Shown: positions 1-7,026 of the stretch, piece after piece
Layout: the number at the start of each line of letters is the position of its first letter
How positions within the stretch are numbered: position 1 is the first letter of the stretch
DNA from: Thermoplasmata archaeon
Lineage (GTDB): Archaea; Thermoplasmatota; Thermoplasmata; Lutacidiplasmatales; UBA184
Length of the DNA: 17,656 nucleotides
NCBI GenBank assembly: GCA_030038885.1
Contig: JASHQY010000121.1
Coordinates: 1 to 17,656, forward strand
Direction: 5' to 3'
The notes under the pieces: model-generated
What the model saw: the letters and a program-made list of their open reading frames with translations, nothing else
Told to the model about the DNA's origin: nothing
Databases searched by the model: none
Translations under genes and position numbers: made by a program

Positions 1-965
1 CCGGCGGCCAGGCTTTCGAGGATTCGGATGGGGAAGTCCTCGTAGTACGTGGGGGCGACCACGAGATCCGCGGAGGCGAACACTTTGGGCAGTGCGTCGT
101 ACGGGAGATAGCCGAGGAATCGGACTCGCGCGGCGGCTTCCGGGGACAGGGTGGCCAGTCGCAGAAAATCGGCCGCGCTGCCCCCAGTGAAGACGAACTC
201 AGCGTCCGGGAACTGCCGGAGCACCCGGGGTATCGCCTGGGCCAGTACGCCCGCCCCCTTCACGAGCGTGGTTCGACCCGGAAACAGCACGACCCGGCGT
301 TCCGGTGACGAGCGAAGGAGGTCGTCCTGGCGCAGCTCGGGGCGGAACCGTTCCGGATCTCCTCCGCAGTGAATCACCCGAACCCGATTCGCCGCGATCC
401 CTCGCGTGCGGAGCTCGCCTTCCATCCAGCGGGAGACCGCGATGTAGGTGTCGCGCGATCGTTCGAGCACCGACCACTCGGCGACATCCAGGATCGGAGC
501 GAGCAGGAGTTGCCAGCGCTCCGACGCTTCGAGGTGGCCCCCGAGTCTTTGGGCGACGCGAATTCCGTGGCGTTGCCCGAGGATCGTCGTGTGCATGGTC
601 CGCACCGTCGCCGGTGGTCTCCCCCGGCGGCGGGTCAGGAGATCCGGCATGTGGGCGTGCTGGGAGTGAATCAGATCGAACTGGCCGTGGGCCGCCCGTC
701 GACCCAGGAAGCGGCGGACCGCCCGCTGGAACGCGAGATTGTAGACGAAGGTGTCCCGCGCTGGAGAGATCGGGAGCACTTCGAAGCGATGCCCGAAGTA
801 CTCCTCGAGCCGCGCGCGATCGTACACCTCAGTACCCTCCCGGCGCAGCGGGGTGAGGACCGTCAGATCGACGCGCCCGGCCAACTGACGAAGGACTTCG
901 ACCGAGTAGGTCCCGACCCCCCCGTGGTTCGGGAGGAGCTCGGGGGCGAGAAAGCAGACTCGCAT
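1..965 (-). CDS. GT4-family glycosyltransferase (C-terminus beyond the left edge)
   Basis: A retaining GT-B glycosyltransferase that transfers a sugar from an activated donor onto a growing glycan at the cytoplasmic face. The frame runs from ATG at 965 to the window edge without a stop, giving 321 complete residues. The N-terminus (MRVCFLAPELLPNHGGVGTY) is the typical first Rossmann strand with a glycine-rich acceptor loop. About residue 225 the donor-side domain begins (RVVLFPGRTTLVKG), and near the edge YEDFPIRILESLAA gives the EX7E signature of GT4 enzymes. Only the last part of the C-terminal domain is missing. A GGGGAG ribosome-binding motif lies five bases before ATG and a TATA-like box about 40 bases upstream. 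It is divergent from glmS. The sugar donor and acceptor cannot be told from the sequence; surface-glycan assembly is inferred from its neighbours. Confidence 0.88.
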   Translation of the reverse strand, partial: MRVCFLAPELLPNHGGVGTYSVEVLRQLAGRVDLTVLTPLRREGTEVYDRARLEEYFGHRFEVLPISPARDTFVYNLAFQRAVRRFLGRRAAHGQFDLIHSQHAHMPDLLTRRRGRPPATVRTMHTTILGQRHGIRVAQRLGGHLEASERWQLLLAPILDVAEWSVLERSRDTYIAVSRWMEGELRTRGIAANRVRVIHCGGDPERFRPELRQDDLLRSSPERRVVLFPGRTTLVKGAGVLAQAIPRVLRQFPDAEFVFTGGSAADFLRLATLSPEAAARVRFLGYLPYDALPKVFASADLVVAPTYYEDFPIRILESLAA

Positions 966-1000
966 CGTTCTCCCCTCGGAGGGGGCTTGGGACGTCCCCC

Positions 1001-1010
1001 CTTGTAAACT
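1001..1010 (-). promoter_or_regulatory. Probable TATA box of the GT4 gene
   Basis: On the minus strand the bases read AGTTTACAAG in an otherwise GC-rich spacer, 36-45 bases before the ATG at 965. An archaeal start site about 26 bases downstream would fall near 979 and leave a leader of about 14 bases containing GGGGAG. The same leader holds a small CCCCT/AGGGG inverted repeat (972-984). Confidence 0.4.
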
Positions 1011-1148
1011 ACCCGGTCAATGACGACCCCCCTCGCTTCCCTGCCCGGCGGTCGACGAACCTCGTCGGCTTGAGTCGGGCTCCCGCGGGGGCCCTTCGAT
1101 GCTTTCAGGACCGATCACCGAAATGGGCCCTCCGGCGAACGCTAGCGC

Positions 1149-1156
1149 TTCTTATC
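1149..1156 (+). promoter_or_regulatory. Weak TATA-like element upstream of glmS
   Basis: TTCTTATC is the only AT-rich octamer in the spacer between the divergent GT4 and glmS genes on this side. It would place the start near 1180 and give a leader of about 30 bases before ATG at 1210. It deviates from the archaeal consensus, so support is limited. Confidence 0.28.
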
Positions 1157-1209
1157 TGCGGACATCCCTCATCCGGACCGGGGGTGGCGCCGCAGGCACC
1201 AACGACACG

Positions 1210-2997
1210 ATGTGCGGAATTGCAGGCTACGTGGGAGGCCGACCCGCGGCCCCGCTGATTCTCGAGTGCCTGAAGCGACTGGAGTATCGCGGGTACGACT
1301 CGTGCGGTCTCGCGGTACAAACGTCTGGAGGACTGTTCCTTCGTAAGGCGGTCGGTTCGATCGATGGCTTCCGAGAGCAGGTGCTCGGTCTGGCTCCCGC
1401 GGGAACGGTCGGCATCGGCCACACTCGTTGGGCCACGCACGGCGTCGTCGACGTGCGGAACGCCCACCCTCACGTCTCGTGCGATGGAGCGATCGCCATT
1501 GTCCACAATGGCGTGATCGAGAACGCGGACCGGCTCCGGACGGAACTCGCGGGCCAAGGCCACCGCTTCGCTTCCGACACGGACTCCGAAGTCGTGGCTC
1601 ACCTGATCGAAGAAGGCATGCGCCAAGGACAGTCTTTCGATCGGGCGTTCCTCGCGCTGCAGGAGCGACTGCTCGGGACGTACGCCATCCTCGCGGTCCA
1701 CCGGGACCATGACTGCATTCTGGCGACCCGAAAGGGTTCTCCGCTGGTGATCGGCGTGGGCAACGGGGAATACTTCCCGGCCTCGGACATTCCGAGCTTC
1801 CTTCCGCTCACTCCGCGGGTCGTCTACCTGGGCGAGGACGAGTGTTACTCGTTGAGTGCGGGTGGGATGGACCGGCTCGCGGTCCAGGGCGACCTCGCGG
1901 TCCGCCGGCACGACGTGCCTACGCCCGAGGCAGTCAGCCTCTCGGTCGAGAGCATCTCGAAGGGTAACTTCGAGCACTTCATGATCAAGGAGATCCTCGA
2001 GCAGACGGGGACGCTCGAGCGCCTGATCCGCGAGGCGCCGGCCGCCATCCACGACGTCGTTCCCCTCCTGAAGAACTCGAAGGACATCGTATTCGTGGGC
2101 GCGGGAACGAGCTACCACGCCGCCCTCTTCGGCCAGTACCTGTTTGCGGCCGTTGCCCGGCGGCACGTCGATGCTTACGTGTCGAGCGACTTCGAGCATC
2201 ACGTCGACCTGCTCGGCCCCGACTCGGTCGTGGTCGCGCTCTCCCAATCCGGGGAGACGGCCGACACGCTGGAGGCCGTCCACCTCGCGCAGGACCGGGG
2301 CGCCCCGACGATCGCGGTGACGAATGTCGAGCTCTCGTCGATCGCCCGGCTCTCTCAGCACGTGATCCCACTGTTCTCGGGGCCGGAGCTCGCGGTCGCC
2401 GCGACGAAGTCGTACACCGCCCAGCTCGCGATCCTCGCGCTCTTCGGCGAGAGCCTCGCCTCCGATCTGCCGGCCGACGGCACGCGGCCGCTGTGGGAGG
2501 CGCGGGACCGGCTGTTCAACCTCACGTCCGAGGCGGCGCGGCGGCACACGCGGGAGGTCGGCCGGGAGCTCCTCGGGGCGCAGCAGGCGTTCCTGACGGG
2601 TCGCGGCCGCCACTACGTGACCGCGCTCGAGGCGGCGCTGAAGCTGAAGGAGGTCTCCGGGCTCCGCGCCGAGGCGCTCCACGGCGGTGAGATGAAGCAC
2701 GGCACGCTCGCGCTGGTCGAGAACGGGACGCCCGCGATCCACTTCTACGACCAGCAGGACTTCCGCCGGACCGAGATCGCGGCTGCCGAGCTGAAGTCGC
2801 GCGGAGCCCGGATCATCTCGGTCGGTCCCCAGCCGCTCGCGAGCTCCGACCAGCACATCCGGGTCGAGGACGCGGGGATCGCGACCCCGATCGTGCAGGT
2901 GATCCCGATGCAGATCCTCAGCTACGAGCTCGCGAAGCTGAAGTCGATGGACCCGGACCGGCCCCGCAACCTTGCGAAGTCGGTCACGGTGCCATGA
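1210..2997 (+). CDS. glmS: Glutamine--fructose-6-phosphate aminotransferase (isomerizing)
   Basis: Makes glucosamine-6-phosphate from fructose-6-phosphate and glutamine, the entry step to amino-sugar nucleotides, in the cytoplasm. The open frame extends upstream to 1099, but the start is fixed at 1210: Met is followed by Cys2, the N-terminal nucleophile of the class II glutaminase domain (MCGIAGYVGG). Glutaminase residues 1 to about 220 include R73-W74 in HTRWATHG and N100-G101 in HNG. The first SIS domain (about 280-420) has GAGTSYHAA and SQSGETADT. The second (about 450-590) has LTGRGRHYVTALEAALKLKE and the HGGEMKHG isomerase region. The tail PRNLAKSVTVP is the family's conserved C-terminus. 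The 595 residues are a normal length. Its stop overlaps the next start by four bases (ATGA), so it is the first gene of a coupled operon. Third-position GC rises strongly in its second half. Confidence 0.97.
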   Translation: MCGIAGYVGGRPAAPLILECLKRLEYRGYDSCGLAVQTSGGLFLRKAVGSIDGFREQVLGLAPAGTVGIGHTRWATHGVVDVRNAHPHVSCDGAIAIVHNGVIENADRLRTELAGQGHRFASDTDSEVVAHLIEEGMRQGQSFDRAFLALQERLLGTYAILAVHRDHDCILATRKGSPLVIGVGNGEYFPASDIPSFLPLTPRVVYLGEDECYSLSAGGMDRLAVQGDLAVRRHDVPTPEAVSLSVESISKGNFEHFMIKEILEQTGTLERLIREAPAAIHDVVPLLKNSKDIVFVGAGTSYHAALFGQYLFAAVARRHVDAYVSSDFEHHVDLLGPDSVVVALSQSGETADTLEAVHLAQDRGAPTIAVTNVELSSIARLSQHVIPLFSGPELAVAATKSYTAQLAILALFGESLASDLPADGTRPLWEARDRLFNLTSEAARRHTREVGRELLGAQQAFLTGRGRHYVTALEAALKLKEVSGLRAEALHGGEMKHGTLALVENGTPAIHFYDQQDFRRTEIAAAELKSRGARIISVGPQPLASSDQHIRVEDAGIATPIVQVIPMQILSYELAKLKSMDPDRPRNLAKSVTVP

Positions 2998-3539
2998 GCC
3001 CGTCGCCCAGGAGAGCGTCCGGTCGGGGCCCGGCCCACCGCCCAACGGTCGTGATTCGGCCAGCCCGCGTCGGCGACCTCCGGGGGATCGCCGCGGTGGG
3101 CAGCGAGGCGTTCTCGGGCCTGCGGCCCCGGTCCTCGGGTCGCCGGTGGGTGAACGCCTGCTGGAAGGCGGCGCCCCGAATGCGGTACTGGGTCGCCCTC
3201 TCCGCCGGGACGGTCGTCGGCTACATCCTCTGGCTGGAGAAGGGGGGATTCCGCGCTGAGGCCGTGCTCGAGCTCGAGCAGGTCGCGGTCCGCTCCGCCG
3301 TCCGCGGACAGGGGATCGGGGAGGCGCTGATCCGGGGCTCGCTCCGCGACCTGCGACGCGCGCTCCGCGCCCGGGGGGCACGGCTCAAGATCATCGAGGT
3401 CACGACCGGGAGCGAGCAGGGCGCTGTCGGGTTCTACGCCCGGGTGCTCGGCACGAGGGTGGCCGCGCGCCTGCCGGATTTCTTCCGTGGGACGGAGTTC
3501 ATCCTTCTTGCGCGCTCCTCGCCGTCCGGGTCGGCATGA
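2994..3539 (+). CDS. GNAT-family N-acetyltransferase, candidate glucosamine-phosphate acetyltransferase
   Basis: A 181-residue GNAT protein that would use acetyl-CoA to acetylate an amine. The acetyl-CoA pyrophosphate loop is clear: the beta-4 strand ELEQVAVR is followed by R104-G-Q-G-I-G109 and the helix EALIRGSL. A C-terminal GFYARVLG segment (about 147-153) carries the tyrosine that acts as general acid in many GNATs. The first 18 residues are Arg/Pro-rich and probably disordered. The gene is held between glmS and a sugar nucleotidyltransferase by ATGA overlaps on both sides. I therefore infer, but cannot prove, that the amine is glucosamine-6-phosphate or glucosamine-1-phosphate, as in eukaryotic Gna1, which is also a GNAT. 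A RimI-like protein acetyltransferase or an acetyltransferase for another amino sugar are the alternatives. Third codon positions are almost all G or C. Confidence 0.85.
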   Translation: MSPSPRRASGRGPAHRPTVVIRPARVGDLRGIAAVGSEAFSGLRPRSSGRRWVNACWKAAPRMRYWVALSAGTVVGYILWLEKGGFRAEAVLELEQVAVRSAVRGQGIGEALIRGSLRDLRRALRARGARLKIIEVTTGSEQGAVGFYARVLGTRVAARLPDFFRGTEFILLARSSPSGSA

Positions 3540-4345
3540 CCGCGGAGCCCCCTTCCGCTACCGGGCGGTCCGGGGGCCACCCTCCCGCCGGCGATATCGA
3601 CGCAGTCCTCCTCTGTGCCGGCATCGGGCAGCGGCTGCGACCGTTGACCAACACGATCCCGAAGGCGCTCGTTCCCGTGGCGGGACGGCCGATCGTCGAG
3701 TACCATCTCGAGGCGTGGCGGGCGGTGGGAGTGGACCACGCGATCCTCGTGACGGGCTACCGCGAGGACCAGCTCCGTGCCCACGTCGGGGATGGGGCGA
3801 GGTTCGGAGTTCGCGTGGAGTACGTTTCCCAGTCGGAGCTTCGCGGGAGCGGGGACGCCCTCCTCGCCGCCGCCCCCCGGCTCCAGGCGCCGTCTGTGCT
3901 GGTGGGCTACTGTGACGTCTACTTTCAGCACAGCTTGGCCGTATGGACGGCCCTGCTGACGGACCGAACCGCGAAGATCGTGGGCGCCGAGGTCCCCAAC
4001 GCCGCGAACTACGGCCGCTTGGTAGTGGACGGCCCGCAGTCCCGTCTTCTCGAAATTCGGGAGAAGGATGGGAAGACCACTCCCGGCCTGGTCAATGCCG
4101 GGGCGTATCTTCTCCCTCGGCAGGTCGTCGAGCTGCTTCGGACGGTCCCGCCGTCCCCCCGAGGGGAGATCGAACTCACCGATGCCGTCACTGCCTTTGC
4201 GAGGCAGGGAGGGGAAGTATGGGTCGTGGCGACGTCCGGTTGGGTCGATGTAGGGACGCCGGAGCACCTCGAGCTGGCCACGACCCTGGCCCGAGCAGCG
4301 ACCTCGCAGTCGGGTCCTTCCGACCGCCCTGCGCGCGCGGGGTAG
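3536..4345 (+). CDS. Sugar-1-phosphate nucleotidyltransferase (GlmU N-domain / mannose-1-phosphate guanylyltransferase-like)
   Basis: Condenses a sugar-1-phosphate with an NTP to give an NDP-sugar and pyrophosphate. The Rossmann-like domain begins at residue 21. The nucleotide-binding loop LLCAGIGQRLRPLT contains G29-x-G31-x-R33, followed by IPKALVPVAGRP with K43. D127 in GYCDVYF is the likely metal-binding aspartate. NAGAYLL (187-193), EIELTDAV (211-218) and W236-V-D238-V-G-T-P are further conserved sites. The 269 residues stop right after the catalytic domain. The left-handed beta-helix acetyltransferase domain of GlmU and of archaeal bifunctional homologues is absent, and the GNAT upstream could supply that activity. 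The gene overlaps the GNAT stop by four bases and is the last of the glmS operon. UTP versus GTP or dTTP specificity cannot be read from the motifs. The first 18 residues are a dispensable-looking Pro/Gly-rich lead. Confidence 0.92.
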   Translation: MTAEPPSATGRSGGHPPAGDIDAVLLCAGIGQRLRPLTNTIPKALVPVAGRPIVEYHLEAWRAVGVDHAILVTGYREDQLRAHVGDGARFGVRVEYVSQSELRGSGDALLAAAPRLQAPSVLVGYCDVYFQHSLAVWTALLTDRTAKIVGAEVPNAANYGRLVVDGPQSRLLEIREKDGKTTPGLVNAGAYLLPRQVVELLRTVPPSPRGEIELTDAVTAFARQGGEVWVVATSGWVDVGTPEHLELATTLARAATSQSGPSDRPARAG

Positions 4346-4354
4346 ACGTATAAC

Positions 4355-4368
4355 CCGCCCATGGGCGG
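4355..4368. repeat. Perfect 14-base palindrome just after the glmS operon
   Basis: CCGCCCATGGGCGG is its own reverse complement and lies nine bases after the stop of the nucleotidyltransferase gene, directly behind an AT-rich GTATAAC. It could form a small stem at the transcript 3' end or be a protein-binding site. No T-run follows immediately. Confidence 0.5.
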
Positions 4369-4517
4369 ATCCGTCAGGTCCCCTGGCCAGCGGAGGAACC
4401 GAGCAGGTCCCGCGACTTCGCGATTTCCATCTCAAATACCGCGCCCATATGAGTCTCTTTTACGCAAGTATCAATTCTAGCGCGGAACGGAGATGGTCCG
4501 GTCAGCGGAAGCACGCC

Positions 4518-4524
4518 TTTAAAT
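4518..4524 (+). promoter_or_regulatory. TATA box of the GT2 gene
   Basis: TTTAAAT stands alone in GC-rich sequence 57 bases before the ATG at 4581 and matches the archaeal TATA consensus. Transcription would start near 4547, giving a leader of about 34 bases. The GT2 gene is therefore probably transcribed separately from the glmS operon. Confidence 0.6.
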
Positions 4525-4580
4525 CCAGGTAGGGGGGTCCTCGCTTCGCGCCTCCGGGGGGCGGCGCACAAACGCCGGGT

Positions 4581-5867
4581 ATGCTCAGCGATGGTGGATC
4601 GACCCTTAGGCGGGTCGCGGGAGTGGACGCGGTTATACTGCTGCCCACGTTGAACGAGGAGCGGGGTCTGCCCCTCACCCTAGACGACCTTCCCCTCCCG
4701 GAAGTTCGCTCCCGGGGCTGGTCGGTGTTCCCGCTGGTGATTGACGGGGGCTCCAAGGACGCCACCCGGGCGATCGCCTCCATCCGGGGCGTCCCGGTGG
4801 TGGCCCAGCGGGGCCGCGGCAAGGGAGGCGCCATTCGGGAGGGTCTCGAACTGCTCCGGCGGATCGGCGTGCGCTACGCTGTGGTGCTCGATGCGGATGC
4901 GACCTACCCCGGACCCGCGATCCTGCCCGCGCTCGAACTGCTGGACTCGGGCAACGACCTGGTGGTCGGGGTGCGGCAATCGAACCTCGGGCACCTGGGC
5001 GGGGTCCGGGACCTGATCCACCGGGTCGGCAACGTGATGATCAACTTCGCCGCGGGACAGTACAGCCGCTCGAGGTACCTCGACTTGACGAGCGGGTTCT
5101 GGGCGGTGAACGTCGAACGGGCCGCGCAGCTGGAGCTCGCGACCAACGACTTCGGCATCGAGGCCGAGCTGTTCCTCAAGGCGCACACCAATGGCTGGAC
5201 CACTGCTCAGATCCCGATCGAGTACCGGGAGCGGGTCGGGGAGGCCAAGCTCCACGCGGTGCCCGATGGTGCCCGCATCCTCCTGACGATCCTCCGCTAC
5301 GGCCACCGCTCCCTTCAGGCCACGTCGCTCCCGATCTCTCAGGCTCCGGGCGTGCTCCGGGAGCTCCTCTTGACCGCGTTCATCGAGGGGTACCAGCACG
5401 TCGAGGTACGGTGTTCTCCCGCAACGCAGGAAGAGGCCCAGCGGGTGGCGGGAAGGCTCCGCCGGACCGGCCTCCAACCCCAGGTCGTCGTCGAGGATTC
5501 CCCGGCCGGCATGTGGACTCCGACCTCCGGCACCGCGCCCGCCCCGGGCGTGGTCATGCGGTTCGGTCCCCGGGGCGGGCTGCTCTGCGTCGAGCTCGCG
5601 GACGCGTCTCCGGTCCCGCCGCCTCTCGGCGCCGCCGACAAGTTCGGTGGGACGTCTCGCAGCGGCGCGTTCATGAAGTCCCGATCTCAGGATCGGGCCG
5701 ACTTCCTCGATCCTCTGCGGTCGGTGGGCGAACAGCTCAACACGGATCCCGCGGCTCGGCGCCGTCAGTTGATGACCGCCAACGGGATTCGATTCCGCGA
5801 AGTGCCCGAGAGCGAGCCGACCGGGTTCACGGACCTGCCGTTCCGCAGCGAGCAACGCGCGACCTGA
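4581..5867 (+). CDS. GT2 glycosyltransferase, dolichyl-phosphate mannose synthase-like, with a novel C-terminal extension
   Basis: Residues 15-240 form a GT-A fold close to polyprenyl-phosphate hexose synthases, which move mannose or glucose from a nucleotide donor onto dolichyl phosphate. Visible motifs are ILLPTLNEERGL (19-30), DGGSKDATR (55-63), the RGRGKGGAIREGL region (78-89), the D104-A-D106 metal site in LDADATYP, LTSGFWAVN, and IPIEYRERVGEAKLHAVPDG. The last is the usual acceptor-side motif of archaeal DPM synthases. The catalytic part has no membrane segment. From about 243 to 428 follows an extension I do not recognise: first a helical or alpha/beta-looking part (LRELLLTAFIEGYQHVEVRC and on), then a hydrophilic, Pro/Gly- and Arg-rich tail without membrane segments. 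The gene has its own TATA box and is convergent with cysC. It probably charges a lipid carrier for the GT-C enzyme. Confidence 0.88.
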   Translation: MLSDGGSTLRRVAGVDAVILLPTLNEERGLPLTLDDLPLPEVRSRGWSVFPLVIDGGSKDATRAIASIRGVPVVAQRGRGKGGAIREGLELLRRIGVRYAVVLDADATYPGPAILPALELLDSGNDLVVGVRQSNLGHLGGVRDLIHRVGNVMINFAAGQYSRSRYLDLTSGFWAVNVERAAQLELATNDFGIEAELFLKAHTNGWTTAQIPIEYRERVGEAKLHAVPDGARILLTILRYGHRSLQATSLPISQAPGVLRELLLTAFIEGYQHVEVRCSPATQEEAQRVAGRLRRTGLQPQVVVEDSPAGMWTPTSGTAPAPGVVMRFGPRGGLLCVELADASPVPPPLGAADKFGGTSRSGAFMKSRSQDRADFLDPLRSVGEQLNTDPAARRRQLMTANGIRFREVPESEPTGFTDLPFRSEQRAT

Positions 5868-5954
5868 CGCTGGGTCGCTCGATCCGGACCGAAGTACCGA
5901 CCGATACGCCCGAGATCCCGCGGCGGACCGGGACAGCCGCCCGGAGTGTCGGGT

Positions 5955-6554
5955 CTACGGGACCGAGGCTTCCACGCCACCCGGCGGCACCGCATTCGGA
6001 CGTTCGGCTCGAGGCTCCCTCGAGAGCCACCGCAGTCGCTCGAGCTCGCGCATCACGTAATCTGCCGACTGCCCGGGAGAGAGCGCGACCGTGTCGATCA
6101 CCACCTCGGGGTGCTCGGGAACCTCGTACGGATCGTCCACTCCCGTCATTTCCCGGATCTCGCCCGCGAAGGCCCGGCGGTACAGGCCCTTGACGTCCCG
6201 GGAGCGGCAGACGTCCAAGGGCGTGCTGACGTAGAGCTCCACGAAGCGACCGATCTCCTCGCGCGCACGGGCCCGCGAGCTTCGGTACGGCGAGATGAGC
6301 GCCACGATCGGCACTACCCCAGCCCGGGCCAGGAGCTTCGCAACGAACGCTACGCGACGGGCATGGGCTTCGCGCGAGGCGCGGTCGAATCCGAGATCCG
6401 CGCTGAGCCCCCGCCGCACCTCGTCCCCGTCCAAGAGCTCGGTGCGCCACCCCCGAGCCTGGAGGCGAGGGACCAGTTCCCGGGCAATCGTCGTCTTGCC
6501 CGAGCTCGGAAGACCCGTCAGCCACAAACAGAAGCCGGCTCCCTCTGCCGCCAT
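5955..6554 (-). CDS. cysC: Adenylylsulfate (APS) kinase
   Basis: Phosphorylates APS at the 3' hydroxyl to make PAPS, the sulfate donor for sulfotransferases. The 199-residue protein is a single P-loop kinase domain. It shows the Walker A motif G14-L-P-S-S-G-K-T-T22, the APS-binding segment LDGDEVRRGL, a DLGFDRASREAHARRVAF region, ALISPYRSSRARAR, and FVELYVSTPLDVCRSRDVKGLYRRAFAGEI followed by MTGVDDPYEVPEHPEV, all diagnostic for CysC. No sulfurylase or reductase domain is fused. The last 25 residues are a Pro/Arg-rich tail. A clear TATA box (6581-6588) puts the start site only a few bases before ATG at 6554, so the mRNA is likely leaderless or nearly so. The divergent neighbour is a sulfotransferase, which suggests PAPS here feeds sulfation rather than sulfate reduction. 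Confidence 0.95.
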   Translation of the reverse strand: MAAEGAGFCLWLTGLPSSGKTTIARELVPRLQARGWRTELLDGDEVRRGLSADLGFDRASREAHARRVAFVAKLLARAGVVPIVALISPYRSSRARAREEIGRFVELYVSTPLDVCRSRDVKGLYRRAFAGEIREMTGVDDPYEVPEHPEVVIDTVALSPGQSADYVMRELERLRWLSREPRAERPNAVPPGGVEASVP

Positions 6555-6580
6555 GGGACGCGGACCATTCTGACCACTCG

Positions 6581-6588
6581 ATATAAGG
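6581..6588 (-). promoter_or_regulatory. TATA box of cysC
   Basis: On the minus strand the bases read CCTTATAT, centred about 31 bases before the ATG at 6554. With a spacing of about 26 bases, transcription would begin at about 6559, leaving almost no leader. Confidence 0.6.
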
Positions 6589-6701
6589 CGGTCGGTCTCC
6601 CACGTTCGGATACCGGCTGGAACCGAGGCTCCGTCTCGGCTCGGAGCGTGAGGCGGGTGGCTCGGATCGGGAGCCGGGCCGCCGGCGAGACGGACCTGCG
6701 A

Positions 6702-6740
6702 CGCCGCCGGAGGGCCCCCCGACCGGCCCTCCCGGCGGCG
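6702..6740. repeat. Long GC-rich inverted repeat (15-pair hairpin)
   Basis: The left arm at 6702-6716 (CGCCGCCGGAGGGCC) pairs with the right arm at 6725-6740 over 15 base pairs with one unpaired G, around an eight-base loop (6717-6724). No T-run follows on either strand. It lies midway between two divergent genes, so a simple terminator role is unlikely. Confidence 0.65.
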
Positions 6741-7012
6741 CGGCCAAGAATGCTCGCGTCGGTCCGGTTCGCCGGAAACCCGGCTCGTTCGCCGAAGCGG
6801 CGAAGCAGGATGCCGGCGACACCCGAGTTCCCGGATGAGCTTAAGCGCGGGGCGGTGTGGCTCCGTGGGCGGGGAACCACCCTCGGGAGCCTAGCTGTGA
6901 CGCGCGGTAGAGCGGGTCCTGTACTTCGCTCGACCCCAAAGACCTATCGTACGCGCTCGGTCCGACCACGACCGCCCACTCGCCTCGCCCACCGTCCCCG
7001 GTTCCCCGGAGG

Positions 7013-7019
7013 GCGGTGA
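7013..7019 (+). promoter_or_regulatory. Ribosome-binding site of the sulfotransferase gene
   Basis: GCGGTGA, preceded by GGAGG at 7008-7012, matches the archaeal anti-Shine-Dalgarno and ends seven bases before the ATG at 7027. It supports that start and indicates a leadered mRNA, unlike cysC. Confidence 0.6.
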
Positions 7020-7026
7020 GTCGCGC

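Larger units (their letters stand above)
6555..7026. other. 472-base gene-free region between cysC and the sulfotransferase
   Basis: This spacer holds the cysC TATA box, a strong hairpin (6702-6740), a GCTTAAGC palindrome (6839-6846) that could serve as a TATA-like site, and the ribosome-binding site of the sulfotransferase. Open frames cross it on both strands, but they encode Arg/Pro/Ser-rich text with no recognisable domain, as expected from GC-rich sequence. I see no tRNA signature. An unrecognised structured RNA or long 5' leader is possible. Confidence 0.5.

Noticed and set aside
1105..3381. A 758-codon open frame on the minus strand opposite glmS and the GNAT gene
   Set aside because: Its translation is Arg/Pro/Gly-rich with no domain, and it lies antisense to glmS, whose motifs are unmistakable. 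Such mirror frames are expected in GC-rich coding DNA.
4374..4448. A 24-residue minus-strand mini-gene (MGAVFEMEIAKSRD...) in the spacer after the glmS operon
   Set aside because: Codon use is plausible, but no convincing TATA box or ribosome-binding site precedes it, and it is too short to support without conservation.
5946..7019. A 357-codon plus-strand frame across cysC and the following spacer
   Set aside because: Antisense to the diagnostic CysC motifs and without any recognisable domain of its own.
6847..7026. Possible tRNA or small RNA in the GC-rich end of the cysC-sulfotransferase spacer
   Set aside because: No T-loop GGTTCGA signature and no four-stem folding that I can trace; only short pairings such as GGGTC/GACCC.
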